A program made the translations under genes and the position numbers. Below are positions 48,313 to 59,948 of a DNA stretch of 64,000 nt, one piece after another. The DNA lies in NCBI RefSeq assembly GCF_007097155.1, contig NZ_VJWA01000001.1, positions 124,001 to 188,000 of the forward strand. Reading direction: 5' to 3'. How positions within the stretch are numbered: position 1 is the first letter of the stretch; each line of letters begins with the position of its first letter. Origin of the DNA: Glacieibacterium frigidum (GTDB lineage Bacteria > Pseudomonadota > Alphaproteobacteria > Sphingomonadales > Sphingomonadaceae). The notes under the pieces are model-generated. The model ran no database searches. It was not told where the DNA came from and saw only the letters and a program-made list of their open reading frames with translations.

Positions 48313-49461
48313 ATGGACCTGCTCGCGCTCAACCTCCGCCACCTCCGCGCGGTGACCCAGGTGGCGGCGCTCGGGCGGATCGGTGCCGCGGCGCAGTCGA
48401 TCAACCTGTCGCAGCCCGCAGTGACCCAGGCGCTGACCAAGGTCGAGGCGGCGGTCGGCCTGTCGCTTTTCGAGCGCCGGCCCGACGGCATGGCGGGCAC
48501 CGCCGCGGCGGACTTGCTGGTGCCGCGGATCGAGGCGGCGCTGCACCATATCGGCAACCCCCGCGTGACCATGTCCCAGATGCGGGCGCTGATCGCGCTC
48601 GCCGACGCAGGCAGCTATGTCGACGGGGCGCGCAACGGCGGCGTGACCCAGCCGTCGCTGCACCGTGCGATCGGCGACCTGTCGCTGGCGGTCGGGCGGC
48701 CGCTCGTCGAGCGGCGCGGCCGGGGGATCGGGCTGACCGCGGCGGGGCGGCGCACGGTGCGCGCCTTCCGGCTGGCGCGTGCCGAACTGGTCGCGGCGGC
48801 GTCGGAACTCGCGGTCCTGAACGGCCGTGAGACGGGCCGCATCACGATCGGGGCGATGCCACTGTCGCGCGCGCGCCTGCTCCCGGCGGCGGCGACGGCC
48901 TTTCATCGCAGCCATCCGCAGGTCGAGGTGCGCATCGTCGAAGGGTCGCACGCCGAACTGATCGAGCCGCTGCGCGACGGCGAGATCGATCTGCTGATCG
49001 GGGCACTGCGCGCGCCGGTTGCGGGAAGCGACATCGACCAGCGCCCGCTGCTGGTCGACCGGCCGGTGATCATCGGCCGCGTAGGCCATCCGCTCGCCGG
49101 GCGCGCGGGCGTGACCGCCGACGTCCTGGCAGAGTTCGACTGGACGATCGCCGCGCCGGGGACGCCGCTGCGCACATTGTGGCAGCGCATGTTCGACGCA
49201 GCCGGCGTCGCCGCGCCGCCGGTCCCGATCGAGTGCGGGTCGGTCATCACGATCCGCCAGATCCTTCTCGACAGCGATTTCCTGACGCTGCTGTCGCCCG
49301 ATCAGGTCGCGGCCGAGCTGGCGGCCGGCTGGCTGGTCAAGATCAGCGACACCCCGGGCGAGCTGGCGCGGACCATCGGCGTCACGACCCGCGCGGGCTG
49401 GCGACCGACCGCGCTGCAGAGCGCATTCCTCGCCGCGCTGGACGCCGCCGCCGGCAAGTGA
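48313..49461 (+). CDS. LysR family regulator with two tandem HTH domains
   Basis: 382 residues, about 80 longer than a normal LysR protein. Residues about 5-65 form a full LysR-type winged helix (LNLRHLRAVTQVAALGRIGA, INLSQPAVTQALTKVEAAVG, LFERR). Residues about 87-148 repeat the pattern (SQMRALIALADAGSYVDGAR, VTQPSLHRAIGDLSLAVGRP, LVERRGRGIGLTAAG). The substrate-sensing domain starts near 175. It heads the plus-strand lig operon and is divergent from ligK, so it probably senses a pathway acid and controls both. The duplicated HTH is unusual. Confidence 0.85.
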   Translation: MDLLALNLRHLRAVTQVAALGRIGAAAQSINLSQPAVTQALTKVEAAVGLSLFERRPDGMAGTAAADLLVPRIEAALHHIGNPRVTMSQMRALIALADAGSYVDGARNGGVTQPSLHRAIGDLSLAVGRPLVERRGRGIGLTAAGRRTVRAFRLARAELVAAASELAVLNGRETGRITIGAMPLSRARLLPAAATAFHRSHPQVEVRIVEGSHAELIEPLRDGEIDLLIGALRAPVAGSDIDQRPLLVDRPVIIGRVGHPLAGRAGVTADVLAEFDWTIAAPGTPLRTLWQRMFDAAGVAAPPVPIECGSVITIRQILLDSDFLTLLSPDQVAAELAAGWLVKISDTPGELARTIGVTTRAGWRPTALQSAFLAALDAAAGK

Positions 49462-49533
49462 CTTAGCCCAGGATTATACCGGGCGCGGCGTTTCGATTGG
49501 CGGGTAAGGCGGTCGTCGGTTAGCGATTCGGGC

Positions 49534-50372
49534 GTGACAGCGCATGTGGCCATGATCGGATGCGGCGAGGCGGGGCTCGCCTTTGCCGGTGCGCCGGGTC
49601 GGTGCGGCAGCGTGACGGCGTTCGACATCCAGACCGACGACCCGGCCCGCCGCGACGCCAAGCTGGCGGAGTATCGGGGAGCGGGGGTCACGGCGGCGAT
49701 GACCGTCGCCGAGGCGCTGGCCGGGGCCGGTGTCGTGCTTTCGCTGGTGACCGCCGATCAGGCATTGAATGCCGCGCAGTCCGCCGCCCCCCGCATATCG
49801 CCAGGCGCGCTGTATCTCGACCTGAACTCGGTCGCGCCCGCGACCAAGCGCGCTGCGGCGGCGGTGATCGATACCGCGGGCGGACGCTACGTCGATGTCG
49901 CGGTGATGGCCCCGGTTCACCCGAAGCGTCTGGGCGTGCCTTTGCTGGTTAGTGGCGCGCACGCCGCAGCGGCCGTCGACGCGCTGCGCGCCATCGGCTT
50001 CACGTCGTTGAAGCTCATCGCCGGGGACACGGGTGCGGCTGCGTCAGTCAAGATGATCCGCTCGGTCGTCATCAAGGGCGTCGAGGCGCTGACCGCCGAA
50101 TGCATGATCGCCGCCGCCCGGGCGGGAGTCGTCGCCGAGGTGCTCGCCGCGCTCGGCGAGGACTGGGCGACCCGCGCCGATTACAACCTCGACCGCATGA
50201 TGGTCCACGGGCTCCGCCGTGCGGCGGAAATGGACGAGGTCGCGGCGACTCTCGAAGGCCTGGGCGTCGTACCCTCGATGACACGCGCGACGGCGAAGCG
50301 GCAGCGTGAACTGGGGGCCCTCGGCCTCGGCCATGTCGCCGGGCTCGATGCCAAGCTGGAGGCGCTCGCGGC

Positions 50373-50376
<4 letters not shown>
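49534..50376 (+). CDS. 6-phosphogluconate-dehydrogenase-like NAD(P)-binding protein (DUF1932)
   Basis: 280 residues from GTG. N-terminal Rossmann fold (VAMIGCGEAGLAFAG, LYLDLNSVAPATKRAAA), then a helical DUF1932-type domain (GAAASVKMIRSVVIKGVEAL and later ATLEGLGVVPSMTRAT). The Lys in SVKM fits the catalytic Lys of beta-hydroxyacid dehydrogenases. The substrate is unknown: the canonical 4,5-cleavage route has no such step. It overlaps ligJ by four bases, so it belongs to the lig operon and may reduce a side product or handle another growth substrate. Confidence 0.8.
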
Positions 50377-53608
<3,232 letters not shown>

Positions 53609-53612
<4 letters not shown>

Positions 53613-54766
53613 GGACGCAGGTCGCGATCATCGGCGCGGGTCCCGCGGGACTGCTGCTGGGTCACCTGCTCCGCGCCGAGGGCATCGACTGCGTGATCGT
53701 CGAGCGCCAGGCTGCCGCCTATGTCGAGGCCCGCATCCGCGCCGGGGTGCTCGAACGGACGACGACCGACCTGCTGCACCGGCTCGGCATCGACGCGCGC
53801 CTGAACGCAGAAGGGTTGCCGCACCACGGCTTCGCGCTGGCCGACGGTGAGCGGCAGATCCGCATCGACATCGCCGCGCTGACCGGCAGCTCGGTCACCG
53901 TCTACGGGCAGACCGAGGTGACCCGCGACCTGATCGCCGCCGCACCGGAGCGCGGGCTGCCGATTGTGTGGGAGGCGAGCGGGGTTGCGATCCACGATGC
54001 CGACAGCGCCGCGCCGTTCCTGACCTGGGGCGACGGCGAGCGCCTCGACTGCGATTTCATCGCCGGCTGCGACGGGTTTCACGGGCCCTCGCGCGCGGCG
54101 ATCCCGGCGGGGATCGGCAAGACCTTCGAGCATGCCTACCCCTTCGGCTGGCTGGGCATCCTCGCCGACGTGCCGCCGTGCGATGACGAGCTGGTCTATG
54201 CGAACCACGACCATGGCTTCGCACTGGCGTCGATGCGTTCGCCGACGCGCAGCCGCTATTATATCCAGGTACCCGGCGACGCACGGCTGGAGGACTGGCC
54301 CGACGACCGGCTGTGGGATGAGCTTGCCATCCGGCTCGGCCCGGCGGGGCAGGGAATCGTGCGCGGCCCGGCGCTCGACAAGTCGATCGCGCCGTTGCGC
54401 TCCTTCGTCGGCGAGCCGATGCGTCACGGGCGGCTCTTCCTCGCGGGCGACTGCGCGCATGTCGTGCCGCCGACCGGGGCCAAGGGGCTCAACCTTGCGG
54501 CGTCCGACGTCGCCTATCTGTCCGAGGCGCTGGCCGGCCACTACGCGCGGGCCGACGAGAGCGGGCTTCACGACTATTCGCGCCGTGCGCTGGCGCGGGT
54601 GTGGAAGGCCGAGCGCTTCAGCTGGCAGCTGACCAAGCTGATGCACCGCTTTCCCGGCGACGGCGCCTTCGAACGGCGGATGCAGCTGGCCGAACTCGAC
54701 TATATCGCCGGGTCGACCGCCGCGCAGACCGCGATTGCCGAGAATTACGTCGGCCTGCCGCTCTAG
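53609..54766 (+). CDS. pobA: 4-hydroxybenzoate 3-monooxygenase
   Basis: 385 residues from TTG, which overlaps the ligC stop (TTGA). Flavin-binding VAIIGAGPAGLLLGHLLRAE, substrate region ARIRAGVLERTTTDLLHRLG, DFIAGCDGFHGPSR, and LFLAGDCAHVVPPTGAKGLN are all PobA-type. It hydroxylates 4-hydroxybenzoate to protocatechuate, feeding LigAB. Last gene of the plus-strand lig operon; the stop overlaps the convergent FAH gene by four bases. Confidence 0.93.
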
Positions 54767-55725
54767 CGGCGGACCACGACCTGATCGATCGCCCCGAAGG
54801 GCCTTGCGCCGTCGGGCTGGATTGCCGCCATGCGGACGCGGTCGCCGAACTTCATGAAGCCGGTCGAGGGAGCGCCATGGGCGATCATCTCGATCGCGCG
54901 GCGTTCGGAAATGCAGCTCGACCCGACCTCGGCATAGCCGCGGTTCGCGACCGTTCCCGACCCGATGATCGTGCCGGCGACGAGGTCGCGCGTCGCGGCC
55001 GCGTGCGCGACGAGGTCGTGGAACCCGTACTGCATCTCGCTGCCGTTGGCGTGGCCGAAGGCGGCGCCGTTCCATTCGATCGCGAGGTTGAGTCGGACGC
55101 GGCCGTCGTGCCATGCATCGCCCAGCGCGTCGGGCGTGACCGCGAACGGCGCCATCGAGCACGCGGGCTTGGCCTGTACCCAGCCGAAGCCGGTCTTCAT
55201 CTCGGGTACCGCGAGCGCGCGCAGCGACCAGTCGTTGATCTGGACGATCAGCCTGATGTGACCCAGCGCGTCGGCCGCCGAAATGCCCATCGGCACCGCA
55301 TCGACGACGACGCCGAACTCGCCCTCGAAATCGATGCCATGCGCTTCGTCGGGGAAGGGCACGGGGTCGTGCGGGCCGTAGAAGCGGTCGGACATGCCCT
55401 GATACATCAGCGGCTTGTCGGTCTCGATCGGCGCCGTGCCGAAGGCGACCTGCATCAGTTCGCCGTGGGTCGAGAAGGCCGAGCCGTCGAGCCATTGCCA
55501 CGACCGCGGCAGCGGCGCGCGCAGCGTGCCGGCATCGAAGGGTTCGCCCTGGCCGGCTTCGACCGATGCCGCGAGCGCGCGCAGGTCGCCCTCGGCTGCC
55601 GCCCAGTCGCCGATCGCGGCGAGCAGGTTCGGCCAGCGCGGCGACGCCGCAGCGCGCGTGCCGTCGTCCGAAACGACGATCAATTCGCCGTCGGGACCGG
55701 CGCCCGGCCGCGTCGCGAGCCTCAC
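54763..55725 (-). CDS. Fumarylacetoacetate hydrolase (FAH) family protein
   Basis: 320 residues from a GTG overlapping the cupin stop. The FAH core shows the metal-binding IDFEGEFGVVVDAVPMGI, then LIVQINDWSLRALAVPEMKT, FGWVQAKPACSMAPFAVTPD and DLVAGTIIGSGTVANRG. The N-terminal third is a separate domain, as in larger FAH members. The family hydrolyses C-C bonds of beta-diketones or hydrates/decarboxylates ring-fission products. Final gene of the operon that begins with the TonB receptor at 62350. Confidence 0.85.
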   Translation of the reverse strand: MRLATRPGAGPDGELIVVSDDGTRAAASPRWPNLLAAIGDWAAAEGDLRALAASVEAGQGEPFDAGTLRAPLPRSWQWLDGSAFSTHGELMQVAFGTAPIETDKPLMYQGMSDRFYGPHDPVPFPDEAHGIDFEGEFGVVVDAVPMGISAADALGHIRLIVQINDWSLRALAVPEMKTGFGWVQAKPACSMAPFAVTPDALGDAWHDGRVRLNLAIEWNGAAFGHANGSEMQYGFHDLVAHAAATRDLVAGTIIGSGTVANRGYAEVGSSCISERRAIEMIAHGAPSTGFMKFGDRVRMAAIQPDGARPFGAIDQVVVRR

Positions 55726-56282
55726 AGCCCGTCTTCGAACTGGCCGTCGATCAGGATGAAGGCGATCCGGCAGTTGCGCCCCGACCGGTTGGCCCAGCCG
55801 TGGTTGGTGCCGCGCTGGATGACGATGTCGCCCTGGCGCACGACGGTCTCCCCCTCGTCGACGATCAGCACGAGCTCGCCGTCGAGGACGATGCCGTAGT
55901 CGATCGTCTCGGTGCGGTGCATCATCGCGTGGCGCGAATTGGCCGAATGCGACGATGCCGCGCCCGCGCCGACCTCGGCGAAATGCGCCTTGGCCTCCTC
56001 GGGCGTCAGCTGCGACAGGCGCTCGTCCTCGGGCGGAATGTCGAGGACGCGGATGCGCGTGCCCCCCTTGGGCGGGGCGAGGACGATGCCCGCCTCGGCG
56101 GGCTCGCCCGAATTGCGGTCGATGGGGGCGGGCGTTCCTCGCGTGTTCCACACCTCGTAGAACATCGGCCCGATCTCGCCGCCGATCCGCTGGACGCGCG
56201 GCGGCGGGCCGTCCTCCTGGATGATCGCGTTACCCTGGGCGTCGTGCCCGGTGACGATGCGGCGGAAGGGGGCGGTGGTCAT
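55722..56282 (-). CDS. Cupin domain protein
   Basis: 186 residues. The single cupin barrel has the metal-type motif region MMHRTETIDYGIVLDGELVL and IVDEGETVVRQGDIVIQRGT with NHGWANRSG. The N-terminal half (RRIVTGHDAQGNAIIQEDGP) is usual for cupins near aromatic degradation genes; such proteins are too short to be gentisate dioxygenase, which has two barrels. It may bind a metal and act on a ring-fission intermediate, or be a non-enzymatic sensor. AGGAGA lies before its ATG. Confidence 0.8.
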   Translation of the reverse strand: MTTAPFRRIVTGHDAQGNAIIQEDGPPPRVQRIGGEIGPMFYEVWNTRGTPAPIDRNSGEPAEAGIVLAPPKGGTRIRVLDIPPEDERLSQLTPEEAKAHFAEVGAGAASSHSANSRHAMMHRTETIDYGIVLDGELVLIVDEGETVVRQGDIVIQRGTNHGWANRSGRNCRIAFILIDGQFEDGL

Positions 56283-56296
56283 GGTCTCTCCTGTCG

Positions 56297-56755
56297 TCAG
56301 CGCGCGGTGCGCCGCAGTTCGGCCCGCAGCCCGATCGGCGTGACTACAGCCGCGAGCAGCACACCATAGGCGATCTTGATCGCGGCACCCGTGCCCCAGG
56401 CCAGCGTCGGCACGCCGACGACGGCATCGAAGGCAAGGCCCAGGACGTAGCCGACGCCCGCTGCAATGACGGCGAGCAGCAGCGCACGCAGGACGAAGGA
56501 GCGCGGCAGCACCGACCGCCCGCCGAGCGGCGCGACACCGCCGGCGGAAAGCTTGCGCCGCGTCAGGAAGCCCGGAACGAGCACCGACATCAGCGTGATC
56601 GCGAACGACTGCGGCACGAAGTCGAAGGCCAGCCCCGGGACCGCGATGTCGGCGAAGGGCGCGAAGAAGATCGCGGTGAAGACGAGGCTGAGCACCCCGT
56701 TTATCGCGATGCTGATCAGCGTCTCGCGCCGGATATGGTCGGCCGCCGTGATCAC
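56297..56755 (-). CDS. Small multi-pass membrane protein within the catabolic operon
   Basis: 152 residues from a GTG overlapping the preceding hydrolase stop. Three or four transmembrane helices (about 12-32, 45-62, 85-108, 118-140), with RRKLSAGGVAPLGGRSVLPR as the cytoplasmic loop. I do not recognise a family. Its position between the hydrolase and cupin genes suggests a role in uptake or export of the substrate or a co-factor, but no transporter signature is present. Confidence 0.7.
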   Translation of the reverse strand: MITAADHIRRETLISIAINGVLSLVFTAIFFAPFADIAVPGLAFDFVPQSFAITLMSVLVPGFLTRRKLSAGGVAPLGGRSVLPRSFVLRALLLAVIAAGVGYVLGLAFDAVVGVPTLAWGTGAAIKIAYGVLLAAVVTPIGLRAELRRTAR

Positions 56756-57912
56756 CCGGCGCGGCCGCCCAGCGTGTCGGCGAACCAGTCGGCGATATAG
56801 TCGCGGCCGAACGCCATGTTGTCCGCGCCGACGTGCTCGACGCCGCCCTCGCGCGCGGTGAAGATGCGCAGCTCGCGGCGCGGGCTGTTGACCAGCTGGG
56901 CGTGCGACTGGTGCGCGTAATCGACCGAGATCTGCCGGTCGTTGGCACCGTGGGTGACGAGGAACGGCACCTTGATGCGCTCCATCTGCCCGTCGAGGCA
57001 CATTTCGGCACTGCGCGACAGGAAGTCGTCCATGTCGCTCGCACCGAACGCCCAGAAGACGTGCGCCCAATAGTGCGGGACGGGGTTCTCGCCCTCGCGC
57101 TTCATCCTTTTGTCCTGAACCTCGCGCCAGTTGTGGTTCGCGCCCCACACCGCGCCCGAGGCGAAGCGCGGCTCGTTGGCGACGGCACGCGGCGCGAAAT
57201 GACCGCCCAGGCTGATCCCCGTCATGCCGATGCGTGCGCCGTCGACATGGTCCTGGCCCTGCAGCCAGTCGAGCGCGGGCGTTGCCCAGCTCTCGCTGTG
57301 CGGATCGACGGGCAGGCCCTGCAGGCGCAGCGCCTCGCCCGATCCGGGCTGGTCGACGCACAGGGTCGAGATGCCGCGCTTTGCCAGCGCCTCCGGCAGG
57401 CCCGACCAGTAGAGCAGCTCCTTGCAGCTATCGAGGCCGTTGCAATAAACGACCGCGGGCGACGGGCCGGGGCCGGGCGCGCGAATGAACAGCGCGGGCA
57501 TGGTGCCGCCACTGGCGAGCGGAATCTCGACCCGCTCGCGGTCGATCGCACCCAATTTGGTCGATCGATCGAACGTGTCGCGGGCGCGTGCATAGATCGC
57601 CTCGCGGCCCGGCGAGCCGTGCGCCTGCATGCGCTCGGCGACGAACAGGTAGAGCGACGCGCGCTCGAGCTTGTCCGATGCCGAGAAACCGCGGCCCTGC
57701 GCCTCGTCCTCGGTGGCCAGGTCGATCAGCCGGTCGGCCATCTCGACCCAGCGCGCCATGAACTGCGGCGTGCCGGCATCCGCCCCGCCCGCCGCGGCGT
57801 CGCGGATCGGCTGGCACATGTCGATGATCTCGCCGATGCGCCCGCCGCTTTCGAGCGCGATGGCGATCGACAGGTTCCAGATGTAATTCGGGAAATATTC
57901 GAACAGGGCCAT
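56752..57912 (-). CDS. Alpha/beta hydrolase with N-terminal helical domain (2,6-dihydroxypseudooxynicotine hydrolase-like)
   Basis: 386 residues. About 150 N-terminal residues are helical (FEYFPNYIWNLSIAIALESG, then LERASLYLFVAERM), followed by the hydrolase fold: VVYCNGLDSCKELLYW, LCVDQPGSGEALRL, MTGISLGGHFAPRAVA with the nucleophile Ser, FLVTHGANDRQISVDYAHQS with the Asp, and a His in GGVEHVGADN. This two-part layout is that of the FrsA/2,6-dihydroxypseudooxynicotine hydrolase group, which breaks C-C bonds beside a carbonyl. A ring-cleavage product would be a fitting substrate here. Overlaps the membrane protein gene. Confidence 0.8.
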   Translation of the reverse strand: MALFEYFPNYIWNLSIAIALESGGRIGEIIDMCQPIRDAAAGGADAGTPQFMARWVEMADRLIDLATEDEAQGRGFSASDKLERASLYLFVAERMQAHGSPGREAIYARARDTFDRSTKLGAIDRERVEIPLASGGTMPALFIRAPGPGPSPAVVYCNGLDSCKELLYWSGLPEALAKRGISTLCVDQPGSGEALRLQGLPVDPHSESWATPALDWLQGQDHVDGARIGMTGISLGGHFAPRAVANEPRFASGAVWGANHNWREVQDKRMKREGENPVPHYWAHVFWAFGASDMDDFLSRSAEMCLDGQMERIKVPFLVTHGANDRQISVDYAHQSHAQLVNSPRRELRIFTAREGGVEHVGADNMAFGRDYIADWFADTLGGRAG

Positions 57913-57916
57913 CGGA

Positions 57917-58819
57917 TCAGACCGCGGTCGGCTGGAACAGGCAGGGGTCGGCGACGGGCTTGGGCATCGTCTGCGGCCCGCCGGTACCGATGCCCCACTG
58001 GTCCATGACCTGCGGCCCGGGCTTGTGGACCTGATGCTCGTGGGTGTCGAAATCGACCTCGTCGAGCTCCGACGTGTATTCGACCGCGAAGCCGTTGGGC
58101 GTCGTGAAATAGCTGAAGGTGTTGTTGCCTGCGGTGTGGCGCCCGGGGCCCCAGCGCAGGTCGGTGCCCAGCTTCTTCAGGCGGCTGACGCCGCGCATCA
58201 TGCAGTCGAGGGTCAGCATGTCGTAGGCGACGTGGTTGAGGCACGGCGGCCCGGGCAGCAGCGCGATGCGGTGGTGCGCCGAGTTGCAGCGCAGGAATAC
58301 CATGAAGTCGCCGAGCCAGTCCGACACGCGGAAGCCCAGCACGTCGCTGAAGAACGCCGCCATCGCCTTGTGGTCGGGGGAGTGGAGGACGATGTGGCTG
58401 ATCTTGACCGGCATACCCTCCCAGCGCGCCATCGTCCGGCTGTCGCCGGGCGCGACGCCTGCCGAAATCTCGAACGGCAGGCCATCGGTGGTGAAGAAGC
58501 GGAAGCCGTAGCCGCCGCCCGGTGCGTCGAGGTCGCGAGGCGCGTGGATGACCTTGCACCCCGCCGCGATGACCTTGTCGTGCAGCGCATCGACATCGGC
58601 GGGCGTATCCGCCGACAGCGCGATGACGTCGATGTGATTGATGCCCGCCTCGCGCAGCCGGACGACGTGATGCTCGGCGGCGCCGTGCGTCTTGAAATAC
58701 ACCAGCCCGTCTTTGTCGGCGACTTCGACCAGGCCCCAGGCGTCGGCGTAGAACTGCCGCTCGGAAGCGAGGTCCTGGACCCCGTAGCCGACGTAACGGA
58801 TTTCGGTGACACGGCTCAT
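57917..58819 (-). CDS. VOC family extradiol dioxygenase (catechol 2,3-dioxygenase-like)
   Basis: 300 residues, two tandem VOC modules (about 1-125 and 137-260). Iron ligands expected for type I extradiol enzymes are visible: His142 (ISHIVLHSPD), His196 (CLNHVAYDML) and Glu247 (GFAVEYTSE). The N-terminal module has no ligands, as usual. It likely opens a catecholic or hydroxy-aromatic ring made by the monooxygenase encoded just upstream. It starts 11 bases after that gene's stop and precedes the alpha/beta hydrolase by four bases. Confidence 0.87.
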   Translation of the reverse strand: MSRVTEIRYVGYGVQDLASERQFYADAWGLVEVADKDGLVYFKTHGAAEHHVVRLREAGINHIDVIALSADTPADVDALHDKVIAAGCKVIHAPRDLDAPGGGYGFRFFTTDGLPFEISAGVAPGDSRTMARWEGMPVKISHIVLHSPDHKAMAAFFSDVLGFRVSDWLGDFMVFLRCNSAHHRIALLPGPPCLNHVAYDMLTLDCMMRGVSRLKKLGTDLRWGPGRHTAGNNTFSYFTTPNGFAVEYTSELDEVDFDTHEHQVHKPGPQVMDQWGIGTGGPQTMPKPVADPCLFQPTAV

Positions 58820-58829
58820 GGGGCTGCTC

Positions 58830-59948
58830 TCAGATTGGCTCAGCGGTGCGCTGAAACATTTCGGCGGTGGCAAGGGCGTTGTCGACCGGCGGGCCTTTGC
58901 CCAGCTGGCCGCGGCAGATCGCCAGCGACAGGTCGACGATGTAGCGGCAGCGGTCGAAGCGCCGCTCGCGATAGGCGGTGAAGGCGGCCTCGGGGTCGTC
59001 GTGACGGCTGACCTCGTCGGCGAGCACGAGCGAATCCTCGATCGCCATGCCCGCACCCTGGCCGAGGTGCGGCGTCGTCGCGTGCACCGCGTCGCCGAGC
59101 AGCACGATGCGGCCCTTGTGCCACGGTCCGGTCACCAGCAGCGTCTCGAGCGGGCGATAGACGACGCCGTCATCGTCGACGATGCCCTCGGCGAGCGTGC
59201 GGATGTCGGGGGCATGCTGCGCCAGCTTGGCACGCAGCACGCTCGCCAGCCCGTCACGCTCGTAGCGCGGGTTTCCCGGCTCGGGCGTCGTCACGTACAT
59301 GTACATCAGCGCGTCGCTCATCGGCACGAGGCCCGCACCGATCCGGCCATTGTAGACGTGCAGCGCGTCGAGCCCGGCGCGGCGCGGCAGGTTGTAGCGC
59401 CACACCGCCTGCCCCGTGAACGCGGGCTGCGGCGCATCGGGGAAGAGTTTCGCGCGGGTTTCCGAATACAGGCCGTCGGCGCCAACGACGATGTCGAAGC
59501 GCGCGGCGGTACCGTCGGAGAAGCTGACGTCGACGCCGTCGCCGTCGTCGTCGAGGGCGAGCGGCGTGATGCCCAGCCGCACCTCCGCGCCCCCCGACTT
59601 GGCGCGGCGCCCCAGGATCTCGTGCAGCGCGGGGCGGCTGATCCCGAGGTTCGCGGGATAGCGTTCGACGAGGCGCTTCGACGGCACCTGCGCGACCAGC
59701 GTGCCGTCGGGGGCATGCACCGCGACCTTGTCGAACCCGACGCCGGCCGCAAGATAATCGTCGATGACCCCCAGCTCGGTCATCGCGCGGATGACATTGC
59801 CCTGCTGGATGATCCCGACCCCGTAGACCGACCAGCTCGGGTCGCGCTCGATCACCGTGACCGCGTGCCCGCGCGCCCGCAGCGCGATCGCCGCGGTCAG
59901 CCCGCCGATGCCGCCGCCGACGATCAGGATATCCAGGGGGCTGCCCAT
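58830..59948 (-). CDS. FAD-dependent aromatic monooxygenase
   Basis: 372 residues, class A flavoprotein monooxygenase. FAD site ILIVGGGIGGLTAAIALRAR, the DG motif IVVGADGLYSETRAK, and the GD motif IVLLGDAVHATTPHLGQGAG are complete. Relatives include salicylate, 3-hydroxybenzoate and 6-hydroxynicotinate hydroxylases; the ring substrate cannot be read from sequence. ATG overlaps the stop of the TonB receptor gene (ATGA), tying uptake to the first oxidative step. Confidence 0.88.
   Translation of the reverse strand: MGSPLDILIVGGGIGGLTAAIALRARGHAVTVIERDPSWSVYGVGIIQQGNVIRAMTELGVIDDYLAAGVGFDKVAVHAPDGTLVAQVPSKRLVERYPANLGISRPALHEILGRRAKSGGAEVRLGITPLALDDDGDGVDVSFSDGTAARFDIVVGADGLYSETRAKLFPDAPQPAFTGQAVWRYNLPRRAGLDALHVYNGRIGAGLVPMSDALMYMYVTTPEPGNPRYERDGLASVLRAKLAQHAPDIRTLAEGIVDDDGVVYRPLETLLVTGPWHKGRIVLLGDAVHATTPHLGQGAGMAIEDSLVLADEVSRHDDPEAAFTAYRERRFDRCRYIVDLSLAICRGQLGKGPPVDNALATAEMFQRTAEPI

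Noticed and set aside
55722-56282. Naming the cupin gene gentisate 1,2-dioxygenase
   Set aside because: At 186 residues it has one barrel; gentisate dioxygenases have two and are about twice as long.
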